Assembly: GCA_024279135.1 (NCBI GenBank)
Contig: JAJRRU010000036.1
Location: 23,788 to 87,787, forward strand
Direction: 5' to 3'
DNA: 64,000 nt
Source of the DNA: Alphaproteobacteria bacterium
GTDB lineage: Bacteria > Pseudomonadota > Alphaproteobacteria > Rhodospirillales > Casp-alpha2
Under the pieces are notes generated by a model. The model ran no database searches. It was given only the letters and a program-made list of their open reading frames with translations, and was not told the DNA's origin. Of this stretch, positions 37,717 through 45,962 are shown piece by piece. Made by a program: the position numbers and the translations under genes. Positions within the stretch are counted from its first letter, which is position 1. Every line of letters starts with the position of its first letter.

Positions 37717-37758
37717 TGCTAAAGTATATTAAGATTAGTCCCGAAAATTGCTTTAGCA
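37717..37758. promoter_or_regulatory. 8-bp inverted repeat in ccsA-like/ispDF divergent region
   Basis: TGCTAAAG (37717-37724) and CTTTAGCA (37751-37758) are perfect complements with a 26-bp spacer in the 132-bp intergenic region. Possibly an operator for one or both genes. Confidence 0.35.
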
Positions 37759-37823
37759 AGTATTGCTATACAGCAAAGACCTTTTAACATGCTACAAAAT
37801 CTTGGAAACAGGTTAAACGATCT

Positions 37824-39026
37824 ATGACTTGTATTGTAATTGTGGTCGGTGCCGGGCGGGGATCTCGCGCCGGAGAGGGATTGCCCAAACAGTACCGTAC
37901 AATCGGTGGTGAGACCATCGTGCGCCGTTGCCTGAAGGCTTTTCTTGCCCATCCGGATGTATCGGCGGTCTGTCCGGTCATTCACAGTGACGATCGGGAC
38001 TTGTTCACCCAGTCCGCATCCGGGCTGGATGTGTTGCCGGTTGTCCTGGGTGGAGATACGAGACAATCTTCTGTATTCAATGGGTTATCGGCAATTGCTC
38101 ACCTGGAACCTGACTATGTATTGATCCACGATGCGGCCCGGCCATTTGTTTCCCAGACCATGATCAGCGCGGTTATCGGAGCCCTAAATGACTATCCCGG
38201 CGCGATCCCTGCCCTGCGGGTCGTCGATACTTTGAAAAGCTCGCGCACCGGTGACAACCAGCGTTTGATAGACACCACACGCTCGCGCGACGGCTTGTGG
38301 CGGGCCCAGACCCCCCAGGGCTTCCGTTATGGCGATATCATGAGTGCCCATGAACAATGCGCGTCTGAGCCCGGTCACAGTAATAAACACAGTGATGATG
38401 CTTCTATAGCCGAATCCTGCGGTCTGGACGTGGTCATGGTCGATGGCGATGAACGGAATATCAAGTTGACCACGCCGGCTGATTTTGAGCGCGCCGAAAC
38501 TTTGTTTGGCCAGCTTGAAATCCAGCGTGAATCCCAGCGTGAAACCCGGACCGGCATGGGGTTTGATGTCCACCGGTTCTGCCCGGGTGACCATGTCATC
38601 CTGTGCGGTGTGGACATCCCCCATGATCAGAGCCTGGCGGGACATTCAGACGCCGATGTGGCCATGCACGCCCTGTGTGATGCGCTCTATGGCTGTATAG
38701 GCGGCGGCGATATCGGTGCGCACTTCCCGCCCGATCAGGAAAAATGGCGCGGGGTCGCCTCAAAGGTATTTCTGCTCCATGCCGCACAACAGGTATTGGA
38801 TGCGGGCGGCACCATCAGCAATCTGGACCTGACCATCATTTGCGAACGGCCGAAGATCGGCCCCCACCGAGAGGCCATGCAGGGCGCACTGGCCGCTATT
38901 CTGGGTCTGGATGCCAGCCGGATCAATATCAAGGCTACCACTACCGAACGGCTGGGTTTTACCGGTCGGGCGGAAGGCATCGCCGCGCAAGCCATCGCCA
39001 CGATATCATTGCCGCTTGGTGATTAA
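37824..39026 (+). CDS. ispDF: IspD-IspF fusion of the MEP isoprenoid pathway
   Basis: 400 residues. N-terminal IspD (about 1-225): VVGAGRGSRAGEGLPKQY nucleotide loop, VLIHDAARPF, LWRAQTPQGFRYG. C-terminal IspF (about 240-400): MGFDVHRF, LAGHSDADVAMHALCDALYG, GDIGAHFPP, ATTTERLGFTGRAEGIAAQA. IspD joins MEP to CTP and IspF cyclises the later diphosphate; the two act at non-consecutive steps (IspE lies between). The fusion is typical of alphaproteobacteria. Confidence 0.96.
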   Translation: MTCIVIVVGAGRGSRAGEGLPKQYRTIGGETIVRRCLKAFLAHPDVSAVCPVIHSDDRDLFTQSASGLDVLPVVLGGDTRQSSVFNGLSAIAHLEPDYVLIHDAARPFVSQTMISAVIGALNDYPGAIPALRVVDTLKSSRTGDNQRLIDTTRSRDGLWRAQTPQGFRYGDIMSAHEQCASEPGHSNKHSDDASIAESCGLDVVMVDGDERNIKLTTPADFERAETLFGQLEIQRESQRETRTGMGFDVHRFCPGDHVILCGVDIPHDQSLAGHSDADVAMHALCDALYGCIGGGDIGAHFPPDQEKWRGVASKVFLLHAAQQVLDAGGTISNLDLTIICERPKIGPHREAMQGALAAILGLDASRINIKATTTERLGFTGRAEGIAAQAIATISLPLGD

Positions 39027-39082
39027 GCGGCTTTCGGGTAGGATGTCGTTTCTGGTTTACCGCGCTACAGGAGACGGAGCTT

Positions 39083-39379
39083 TTGAGAAACAACGAAAAC
39101 CGCGTTCATATCCTGCCCGTGACCAATCGACGGATTTCTCGCAAACGCAATAAACGCTCACCGACGGATACCCAGCGGCGTTGGTTATCGTGCGGTGTGA
39201 ACCAGGCTGGCGGAAAGCTGCCGTTGTTTGATGATCAGGGCCAGCGCTTTAACGAAAAGACCATACGCAGTTGCCTGACCAAGGGCTGGGCCGAACCATG
39301 GTTTGAAAATCCCCTCATGCCGGACTGGCTGGTTTGCCGCCTGACCGAGGCCGGACGTCTGGCGCTGGTATCGGAATAA
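39083..39379 (+). CDS. Conserved small protein after ispDF, function unknown
   Basis: 98 residues from a TTG at 39083, preceded by GGAGACGGAG. A basic N-terminus (NRRISRKRNKRSPTDTQRRW) is followed by a compact part (WLSCGVNQAGGKLPLFDDQG, WAEPWFENPLMPDWLVCRLTEAGRLAL). I recall similar proteins next to ispDF in Rhodospirillales but know no function. The ending resembles the wing of a winged-helix domain, which would fit nucleic-acid binding (inference). Confidence 0.68.
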   Translation: MRNNENRVHILPVTNRRISRKRNKRSPTDTQRRWLSCGVNQAGGKLPLFDDQGQRFNEKTIRSCLTKGWAEPWFENPLMPDWLVCRLTEAGRLALVSE

Positions 39380-39447
39380 TCGTGTAACTGCAAATGAAGT
39401 TGACTGTTACGTCAACGATTCGTTTCACCTTCATTACAAATTAAAGA

Positions 39448-39786
39448 TTGTGCCGTGCTGTGTCTGATGAGCAGATCAAAGTCGAGATGAAAGACCAGAA
39501 AAAAGTCGAGTCCAAGGTATTGGCCATATGTGTCAATCGCCGCTACAGCGACAAACCGTCGTGTGGCGGGCGCGGCAGTATCAAAATCGCCGACGCGCTA
39601 GAGGCTGGTATTTCCGAGCGCAAGCTGAATATCAAGGTGGATCGCATAATCTGTTTTGGCATGTGCACCCAAGGCCCCAGTATGCGACTGGTCCCCAACG
39701 GGGATTTCTTTCGCCAGATGAAGCTGGAAGACGTGCCGAAATTGCTCGACCAACTGGCCGAGGCCGACAAAACAGTACCCGATTGA
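39448..39786 (+). CDS. Thioredoxin-fold [2Fe-2S] ferredoxin-domain protein
   Basis: 112 residues with Cys at 28, 39, 69 and 73 (C-x10-C-x29-C-x3-C, ending CFGMCTQGP), the ligand spacing of thioredoxin-like [2Fe-2S] ferredoxins. It probably transfers electrons; the partner is unknown. The start is uncertain: TTG 39448, GTG 39460 or ATG 39487 all keep the cysteines. It ends 6 bp from the 3' end of the convergent tRNA-Pro. Confidence 0.8.
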   Translation: MCRAVSDEQIKVEMKDQKKVESKVLAICVNRRYSDKPSCGGRGSIKIADALEAGISERKLNIKVDRIICFGMCTQGPSMRLVPNGDFFRQMKLEDVPKLLDQLAEADKTVPD

Positions 39787-39792
39787 GTGTAT

Positions 39793-39869
39793 TGGTCGGA
39801 GCGGCGGGATTCGAACCCACGACCCCTTGTCCCCCAGACAAGTGCGCTACCAGGCTGCGCCACGCTCCG
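39793..39869 (-). tRNA. tRNA-Pro, anticodon GGG
   Basis: Read on the minus strand: acceptor arms CGGAGCG and CGCTCCG pair fully, D arm GCGCAGCCTGGTAGCGC, anticodon stem CTTGT/ACAAG with loop CTGGGGG (anticodon GGG), T arm CGTGGGTTCGAATCCCGCC, discriminator A and encoded CCA (39793-39795). It reads CCC and CCU proline codons. Confidence 0.96.
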
Positions 39870-40280
39870 TACCGCAGTTTTCTTAGGGTTATCTGCCCTT
39901 TTTAGCAAGCCCCAAAAAGCACATATCTTTAATTTTTGTAAATTTCGAGAAGAATCCTGATGTGGAAACGCTTCATTATTGGGAGGCTCTGCTAGTAACA
40001 CCGCCTGATCAATCGTCCGGTTCTGATAGGGGGCAAGCTGATGTTGAATGGGCAAGTCACACTCGAATACGTTCACATGATGAAAACAGTACTGACAGGG
40101 CGACATATCCTATTCAATGAGTGGAAACGCCTTCGTTGCTCTATCAAAACCCCAACCCCCGAAAACACCAGCAATCCTGCGGGTGACAACGCGAAAGAGT
40201 CCATAACGCCTATAATAATGGAGTCTCAAAAACGCACGGGTTTTGGACAGTGAGGAATTGAGAAGATGAATAAGGCTGAA
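39870..40280. other. Gap upstream of tRNA-Pro; nothing certain
   Basis: About 410 bp with only short, unconvincing open frames (for example a 70-codon frame from 40041). GTGGAAACGC occurs twice (39962 and about 40124). This opens the low-GC patch that extends to 41355. Confidence 0.4.
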
Positions 40281-40781
40281 TTATTCGCCTTCGTGGATTG
40301 GACCAATCAATCCGAGGGCCTTTCCAAGCAAACTAGAAGCAGAACTCAAAAGTATAGCAAGATCTCTCTTCTTGTTATCGGGAATCGTATAAGCGCCACC
40401 ACTCTTTGTACGGAATTCTTTAAGCATCCTATTGAATTGGCGTGCAACGGCAACAAATTGTTGTATTTTATTTCCAGCATCTTCGAGAAGGTAAAACTGA
40501 CGAGTGCTGTCTAAGAGAATATTCGGTATTTGAATAGTGATAAGTTTAACACTGCCATTATCTTTCCAATGGCCTTGTATTTTATCATTCATCTCAAGCA
40601 TCTCGGGATAGATGGCTATAACCAAACTGCGGGCCTTGATCTGCCGGTCTTTGCTCTCTCTTTCTCGTTGGAATTTTGTGAGTTTTTCTGTTCGACGCCG
40701 TTCAAAATAAGCAATTGCGACCGCAACGCATATTGCCGCAACGGAACCGATAGCTTGTATCCAGGCTGGCCATTCACTCAT
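40281..40781 (-). CDS. Orphan membrane-anchored protein, 166 aa
   Basis: From the ATG at 40781: a single N-terminal membrane helix (WIQAIGSVAAICVAVAIAYF, about 6-25), then a basic coiled-coil-like stretch (ERRRTEKLTKFQRERESKDRQIK), then a helical cytoplasmic domain of about 110 residues. An earlier ATG at 40823 is possible. No family is recognised. Single-helix proteins of this shape are common in mobile or accessory regions. A rightward 82-codon frame overlaps its 3' end and is less convincing. Confidence 0.58.
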   Translation of the reverse strand: MSEWPAWIQAIGSVAAICVAVAIAYFERRRTEKLTKFQRERESKDRQIKARSLVIAIYPEMLEMNDKIQGHWKDNGSVKLITIQIPNILLDSTRQFYLLEDAGNKIQQFVAVARQFNRMLKEFRTKSGGAYTIPDNKKRDLAILLSSASSLLGKALGLIGPIHEGE

Positions 40782-40900
40782 TATTTCTACGCTTTCTAAA
40801 CACATGCGCGCAATTGTGCACAATTACGATAACCCAATCAATCATTGATAGCGGTATCAAAAACGAGGAATTAAGCCATGTGCGATGATGGGCAGCAGAT

Positions 40901-40942
40901 AAAAAGGGACGGCCCGAAGTCTTTTCGACAACGGGCCGTCCC
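40901..40942 (-). terminator. Rho-independent terminator, minus strand
   Basis: Reading leftward, GGGACGGCCCG (40932-40942) pairs with CGGGCCGTCCC (40906-40916) around a 15-base loop, followed by TTTTT (40901-40905). The other strand also has A7 beside the stem, so it may act in both directions. Confidence 0.8.
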
Positions 40943-41092
40943 AAAAAAAGGGCTTTTTTCTCGTGAAAACAAACCTTCCGAATTTAAGACTATCGCGTCT
41001 TATTTTCTTCTCAGTCTCTAGGAAAAAAACTAGAAACTTTTCCAAACTTCCATCAAGGAAGCTTTCGGAGCAATTTTTTCATTTTGTTTTTA
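40901..41092 (-). ncRNA. Candidate small RNA with strong promoter and terminator
   Basis: Minus-strand promoter at 41099-41128: TTGACA, an 18-bp spacer, TATTAT. The expected transcript (about 190 nt) ends at a GC-rich hairpin plus T-run (40901-40942). Between them are several local hairpins: CTTCC-TTGAT-GGAAG, TCTAG/CTAGA, and TAAGAC-GCGATA-GTCTTA. Only a 9-codon frame opens near the 5' end (MKKLLRKLP). It matches no RNA family I can recall; it is not tmRNA, 4.5S or RNase P RNA. Confidence 0.45.
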
Positions 41093-41098
41093 CAACTT

Positions 41099-41128
41099 AT
41101 AATAAGCATTTTTATATCTCTGTGTCAA
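41099..41128 (-). promoter_or_regulatory. Strong sigma-70-type promoter, minus strand
   Basis: TTGACA (RC of 41123-41128) and TATTAT (RC of 41099-41104) with an 18-bp spacer. This is the closest consensus promoter noted in the window, and no protein gene follows it before a terminator. Confidence 0.6.
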
Positions 41129-41152
41129 TAAATAAGGGTTTAACAGAGCTTT

Positions 41153-41238
41153 AAAAAAGAGGTACCCGGTTCAAGATGACGCTTGCGAGAAGGTCAGCAT
41201 GAGAAAAACCGGAGTCTTTCTTTGTCAACCTGAACCGG
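41153..41238 (-). ncRNA. Second structured RNA element
   Basis: CCGGTTCA (RC of 41231-41238) pairs with TGAACCGG (RC of 41166-41173). The enclosed part contains a further hairpin (arms TGAC/GTCA and CTT/AAG around GCGAG in the plus-strand sense). On the minus strand the outer stem is followed by GTACC then TTTTTT (41153-41158). It could be the 3' end of a leftward transcript from the ABC permease region or a separate short RNA. Confidence 0.38.
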
Positions 41239-41355
41239 ATTGTTACTAGTAATAAATTATCAAACCTCAATCAAGGGTTAAAATACCACAAAAAAGTGAA
41301 TAATTATCCAGTTCTGACGTAAAACGAGCTTTTCCCTGTGATGCCTGCGTAACCC

Positions 41356-43902
41356 CTATTCATTGCGTAAATACGGCATGGGCTTTCTGCTCAGGACTTT
41401 TGCCGTGGACAGCCAGCCGAACGCGATGGTGACAAGCAGGGTCAGGACCACGGTGAGGATGGCCTCATAGGGCAGGAATACCCATTCCATGTGCATGAGG
41501 AACTCCACCACGGCCCATGAGACGACCAGTCCAATGGCCGTGGCAATCAGGCCGGTGGCCAGACCGATGAGCATGAATTCGGTGACGAACACCCCGGAAA
41601 TCCGGCGACGGCTGGCACCGAGTACCTTGAACACCACCGAGTCGTAAATCCGGCGGCGTTGCCCGGTGGCGATGGCGCCACTGAGCACGATCAGCCCGGA
41701 AAGGATGCTCAGTGCTGCCATGCCGCGGACCGCCCAGTTGACCCCGTCCAGAATACGCGCCGCCGATTGCAGGACCTCGCGGACCCGGATGGCGCTGATG
41801 TTGGGGAAGCCGTCGGTGGCCGCCCGTTCCACGGCGTCTTCGATATCCGGCGGTGCGTTGACCGCGGCGATATGGGTAAACGGAGCGCCGTCCAGCGCGC
41901 CGGGCGCAAATATAATGGCAAAATCAAATCGCAGGCTGCGCCAGTCGATATTGCGCAGGCTGGCCACCGTTGCGGTGATATCGCGCGACAGCACGTTCAG
42001 GGTCAGGGTATCGCCGACCTCAATGCCAAAGCCGCGGGCCAGTTGACTGTCCAGGGATATCTGCGGCGGTCCGCTGTAATCTTCCGGCCACCACTGACCG
42101 TCGGAAATATCGGTTTTCTCGGGCATGGCAGCGGCAAAAGTCAGTGCCCGGTCACCGCGCACGGCCCATTCCGAACCGGGGCTGATTTCGGCCTCGTCCA
42201 CCGGCACCCCCTTGATGGCGGTGATCCGCCCTCGCAGGGAGGGTACGCGCTGAAATCCGTTTGTCCCGGTAATCCCGTTCACCGCCGCATCAAATGCCGC
42301 AACCTGATCCGATTGAATGTCGATGAAGAAAAACGCCGGGGCCTGTTCGGGCAGACGTTCTGAAATTTGCCGGCTTAAATTACCCTGAATGACCGATACA
42401 GCCACCAGCACAGACAAACCAAGTCCCAATGACAAGGTCACCGGCATGGTCGCCGATCCGGGCCGGTGCAGATTTGCCAGGGCCAGACGCAGCCAGGCGC
42501 GGGCCGGTCTGGCACGATCCGACAGGGCCATGATGCCCAGTGCTGCGTAACGCAATGTAGCCAGCGTGGCGATGGACCCGCCGATAAACCATGAGGCAAA
42601 ATAGGCGTCCTCGGCGGCTGCGTAGACCAATGCGGCGAGCAAGACCACCCCGCCGAAAGCTAGATATAAAAACTTGCGCCGGGGTGTGGCATCGATAGGC
42701 GAGATGCTGTCGCGAAACAACTGGGCCGGTGAAATGGCCTGGGCACGGGCCACCGGCCACACGGCAAAGGTAAAGGCCACCAACAACCCAAAAGCTGCGG
42801 CGATCAGCGCCGGTTTCCAGAAAAAACCCACAACCGGCGGCACCGGCAGGATGGACGCAATGGCCTTGAGCACCAAAATCGGTCCAAGGGTACCGAGAAC
42901 CAGCCCGCACAGGGTGCCGACCACGGCCATGACCATGACCTGGATCATGTAGCTCTGGAAAATCAGGGGTGCCGGGGCACCCAGACACTTGAGCGTGGCG
43001 ATGGTCCCTGCCCGCCCGTCCAGATAGCTGGTCACCGCATTGGCCACACCAACCCCGCCCACCAACAGGACGGTAAGACCAATAAAAGTCAAAAACAGAC
43101 CGAGCCGGTCAACGAAGCGCCGCACACCGGGGGCGGCCTGTTCCACGTTGCGCACGTTCCAGCCCGCCTCGGGGAATTGTTCCATCAGGCTCTCTTTCCA
43201 CGGCTCATAAATGAAATCCGGTGGATAGGTAGCGCGCAGCATGTGATGAATGCGACTGCCGGGCTGGACCAGTTTTGTTTCTGCCAATGCGCCTGTTGCG
43301 ATCATCAAACGCGGCCCCAGGCTCATAACGCTGGCCACCCGGTCGGGCTCATAGACCAGTTTGGCGCGCAACTGGATGACAGTTTCACCGATTTTAATCA
43401 TGCCGCCCGGCTCCAGACCCAGATGCATGAACAAATTGCTATCGGCAATGGCACCCCACACACCATCACGCTGGCCCAGCAGGTCCTCAAGGTTCTGATC
43501 AGAACTGGTTTTAACGGTGCTATAGAGCGGATAGGCATCATCGACGACCTTCAGTTCAACCAGTCGCCTTTTATCGCGGTTGTCTTGCGGGCGCACCATG
43601 GCGCGCAAGGTGACAATTTCGGAAAGCTGCAAAGCCCCGTTAGCGATCCAGTCGCGCTCATCGCTCTGAAAGGCCCGGTTGTGCGAGCGCAAGGATACAT
43701 CACCGCCCAACAATACCCGGCCTTCCACATCGAGGCCTTGCAGGATTGAGCGGCTCAGGGTTCCTACCCCGGCAATGGCGCCCACACCCAGGATCAGGCA
43801 CATGAGGAATATCCACAGGCCTCTCTTTTTGCCGCGCAGTTCACGCCGGGCGATGGTCATGGCCAGTTTCAGATTGCCCGATGTTTCAGCAACTTTATCC
43901 AT
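41356..43902 (-). CDS. ABC transporter permease, FtsX/YbbP-like
   Basis: About 848 residues. An N-terminal membrane helix (WIFLMCLILGVGAIAGVGTL), a large periplasmic MacB-PCD-like region, two FtsX permease blocks (LTVLLVGGVGVANAVTSYLDGR; GMAALSILSGLIVLSGAIA) and a further soluble domain between them, the layout of YbbP. With the YbbA-like ATPase it would form an export or lipid-handling complex; E. coli ybbA-ybbP also neighbours tesA. The start at 43902 overlaps the ATPase stop. Confidence 0.9.
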   Translation of the reverse strand: MDKVAETSGNLKLAMTIARRELRGKKRGLWIFLMCLILGVGAIAGVGTLSRSILQGLDVEGRVLLGGDVSLRSHNRAFQSDERDWIANGALQLSEIVTLRAMVRPQDNRDKRRLVELKVVDDAYPLYSTVKTSSDQNLEDLLGQRDGVWGAIADSNLFMHLGLEPGGMIKIGETVIQLRAKLVYEPDRVASVMSLGPRLMIATGALAETKLVQPGSRIHHMLRATYPPDFIYEPWKESLMEQFPEAGWNVRNVEQAAPGVRRFVDRLGLFLTFIGLTVLLVGGVGVANAVTSYLDGRAGTIATLKCLGAPAPLIFQSYMIQVMVMAVVGTLCGLVLGTLGPILVLKAIASILPVPPVVGFFWKPALIAAAFGLLVAFTFAVWPVARAQAISPAQLFRDSISPIDATPRRKFLYLAFGGVVLLAALVYAAAEDAYFASWFIGGSIATLATLRYAALGIMALSDRARPARAWLRLALANLHRPGSATMPVTLSLGLGLSVLVAVSVIQGNLSRQISERLPEQAPAFFFIDIQSDQVAAFDAAVNGITGTNGFQRVPSLRGRITAIKGVPVDEAEISPGSEWAVRGDRALTFAAAMPEKTDISDGQWWPEDYSGPPQISLDSQLARGFGIEVGDTLTLNVLSRDITATVASLRNIDWRSLRFDFAIIFAPGALDGAPFTHIAAVNAPPDIEDAVERAATDGFPNISAIRVREVLQSAARILDGVNWAVRGMAALSILSGLIVLSGAIATGQRRRIYDSVVFKVLGASRRRISGVFVTEFMLIGLATGLIATAIGLVVSWAVVEFLMHMEWVFLPYEAILTVVLTLLVTIAFGWLSTAKVLSRKPMPYLRNE

Positions 43903-44635
43903 TAAGAGCAACCTCGCCAGCGTCACTGGCGGTCAGACCATTGGCATCATCACCGACGATCAGGCCGTCTTCCAGACGGATCAGACGACCGCACCGTGCG
44001 GCCAGTTCCGAGGAATGGGTGACCATGATCAGGGTGGTACCCGCACGTTCCTTTAATTCAAACATCAAATCGAGGATTTTCTGACCCGTGGCCTGATCCA
44101 GACTGCCGGTTGGCTCATCAGCCAGCAGAATATCCGGCCCGGTAACGAAGCTGCGCGCCAGTGCCACCCGTTGCTGTTCGCCGCCCGACATCTGGCCCGG
44201 AAAATGGCCCAGCCGGTGGCCCAGCCCGACGGCGTTCAGTTCGTGTTCGGCGCGTGCAAAAGCATCGCTCTGGCCGGAAAATTCCAGCGGGATGGCGACA
44301 TTTTCCAACGCCGTCATGGTGGGGATCAAATGAAAGCCCTGAAAAACAATGCCCATATGATCGCGCCGGTAACGCGCCAGACCGTCTTCATCCAGCGTGC
44401 CCAGCACATGGCCTGCACTGGTCAGGCTGCCGCCGGTCGCCGGTTCCAGACCAGCCAGAACCATCAACAGCGATGTCTTGCCCGATCCGGAAGGCCCGAC
44501 CACACCGACGGTTTCACCCCGTTCTATATCGAGGTTTATGCCGCGCAGGATATGGACCGGCCCACTGTCGCTGTGTAATTCTAGTTGAATGTTCTTGAGC
44601 GAAATCTGACTATCGGACACAGTGTAATTCTCCAT
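43895..44635 (-). CDS. ABC transporter ATP-binding protein, YbbA-like
   Basis: 246 residues from the ATG at 44635, chosen because homologous sequence starts right after it ([20 protein letters not shown]). Walker [10 protein letters not shown]-loop in [16 protein letters not shown], signature [13 protein letters not shown], Walker [13 protein letters not shown] and H-loop MVTHS. It belongs to the LolD/MacB/YbbA family. It powers the permease encoded next. Its start codon lies only 22 bp from that of the divergent tesA. Confidence 0.92.
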   Translation of the reverse strand: MENYTVSDSQISLKNIQLELHSDSGPVHILRGINLDIERGETVGVVGPSGSGKTSLLMVLAGLEPATGGSLTSAGHVLGTLDEDGLARYRRDHMGIVFQGFHLIPTMTALENVAIPLEFSGQSDAFARAEHELNAVGLGHRLGHFPGQMSGGEQQRVALARSFVTGPDILLADEPTGSLDQATGQKILDLMFELKERAGTTLIMVTHSSELAARCGRLIRLEDGLIVGDDANGLTASDAGEVALNG

Positions 44636-44657
44636 AACGTTCAAGGACAAAGCGAAC

Positions 44658-45326
44658 ATGAGTTTTAAGACAATTTTTAGTATACCAAAGTGCTTTCGTC
44701 TAACATTATGGTTTTTATGTGTCCTCTTGGGATTGTTAATCCTTTCGCCAATCAAGGCCATAGCCGAACCAGTCCGCCTGCTGGCGCTGGGTGACAGTTT
44801 GACCGCCGGATATGGCCTGAAAAAAGGCGAAGGTTTCACCGATCAGTTGCAAGCGGCCCTGCAAGGCGATGGTCTGGAAGTGTCGGTGATCAATGGTGGG
44901 GTTTCCGGCGATACCTCAGCGGGCGGACTGGCGCGGCTCGACTGGATGTTATCGGATACCCCCGGTCCTCAGGCGGTTATCGTGGAACTGGGTGCCAATG
45001 ACGGCCTGCGAGGGCTTGACCCGGTACAGACCCGCTCGAACCTGGAACAAATCCTGATCAGGCTGGAACAGCGCAAGTTGCCGGTCCTGCTCACCGGCAT
45101 GATGGCACCGCCCAACATGGGCAGCGAATACGGTGAAGATTTCAAACGGATTTATTATGATCTCGCCGAGGGCCACGATGTGGTGTTCTATCCTTTCTTT
45201 CTGGACGGCGTAGCCGGGATACACGGGTTAAATCAACCCGATGCCATCCATCCAAACGTGGACGGCGTGGCTGAGATTATCCGCCGAATTCTGCCCCCGG
45301 TGAAACAGTTGCTCGGGCGGCTTTGA
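44658..45326 (+). CDS. tesA: Arylesterase/lysophospholipase TesA-like (SGNH hydrolase)
   Basis: 222 residues. A hydrophobic signal segment (LTLWFLCVLLGLLILSPIKAIA, about 15-36) predicts export. SGNH blocks: GDSLTAGYGL (Ser47), NGGVSGDTSAGGL, ELGANDGLRGL and DAIHPNVDGVAEI (Asp/His). The family hydrolyses thioesters, aryl esters and lysophospholipids in the periplasm. It is divergent from the YbbA/YbbP pair, as in many proteobacteria. Confidence 0.92.
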   Translation: MSFKTIFSIPKCFRLTLWFLCVLLGLLILSPIKAIAEPVRLLALGDSLTAGYGLKKGEGFTDQLQAALQGDGLEVSVINGGVSGDTSAGGLARLDWMLSDTPGPQAVIVELGANDGLRGLDPVQTRSNLEQILIRLEQRKLPVLLTGMMAPPNMGSEYGEDFKRIYYDLAEGHDVVFYPFFLDGVAGIHGLNQPDAIHPNVDGVAEIIRRILPPVKQLLGRL

Positions 45327-45383
45327 CTGGCAAAGCCCTATGGGGCAGTTATACTATACACATAATCAAAAGGACTTTTTATT

Positions 45384-45956
45384 TTGACGGATCTATCATT
45401 TTATGCGGATTACCTGTCCCGCCTTAAGGGTGCCATGGATGGGCTCGATCTGGCAGCCGTGGATAATGCCATTGATGTCATCCGCACCGCTTGGCAAGGC
45501 GGTCAGCAATTTATCGCCTTTGGTAACGGGGGCAGCGGTCTGGCCGCCCTGCACTTCGTGCACGACTGGAACAAGGCCGTCACCCATGCCACCGGCGTGG
45601 CCTTTCGCGGCCGCACCCTGAACGATAACATGGGGCTGGTAACGGCTTATGCCAATGACGTCAGTTATGACGATGTGTTTGCCGAGCAACTGAAATCAGC
45701 CATGCAGCCCGGTGACGTGGTGATGGGTATTTCAGGCAGCGGAAATTCGGAGAATGTGTTGCGCGCAATCACTTATGCCAACGATCATGGCGGGATCACC
45801 ATCGGGCTGAGCGGTTACGGAGACGGAAAACTGGAACGCCTGGCCCGCCACAATGTCTGCACCAACATCGCGGACATGCAAATTGCAGAAGACCTGCAAA
45901 TGGTGTTTGGGCATCTGGTGATGCGCAAGCTTTGTGGTGAGCGCGAGGCTGGCTGA
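45384..45956 (+). CDS. SIS-domain protein (GmhA/DiaA-like)
   Basis: 190 residues, TTG start with AAAGGA upstream. SIS fold: FIAFGNGGSGLAALHFVHDW, LVTAYANDVSYDDVFAEQL, VVMGISGSGNSENVLRAI, ICTNIADMQIAED-like end (NVCTNIADMQIAEDLQMV). This is the phosphoheptose isomerase branch, which converts sedoheptulose 7-phosphate to heptose 7-phosphate or, as DiaA, binds DnaA. No other heptose genes are near, so the role is open. Confidence 0.82.
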   Translation: MTDLSFYADYLSRLKGAMDGLDLAAVDNAIDVIRTAWQGGQQFIAFGNGGSGLAALHFVHDWNKAVTHATGVAFRGRTLNDNMGLVTAYANDVSYDDVFAEQLKSAMQPGDVVMGISGSGNSENVLRAITYANDHGGITIGLSGYGDGKLERLARHNVCTNIADMQIAEDLQMVFGHLVMRKLCGEREAG

Positions 45957-45962
45957 GTACCG

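Noticed and set aside
39793..39869. tRNA-Pro as an integration site for the low-GC patch
   Set aside because: The patch lies on the 5' side of the tRNA, no integrase gene or repeated tRNA 3' end is visible, and the 3' side abuts a core gene after 6 bp.
40266..40514. Rightward 82-codon ORF with GAGG upstream
   Set aside because: It overlaps the longer minus-strand membrane protein, shows no recognisable features and has less convincing composition.
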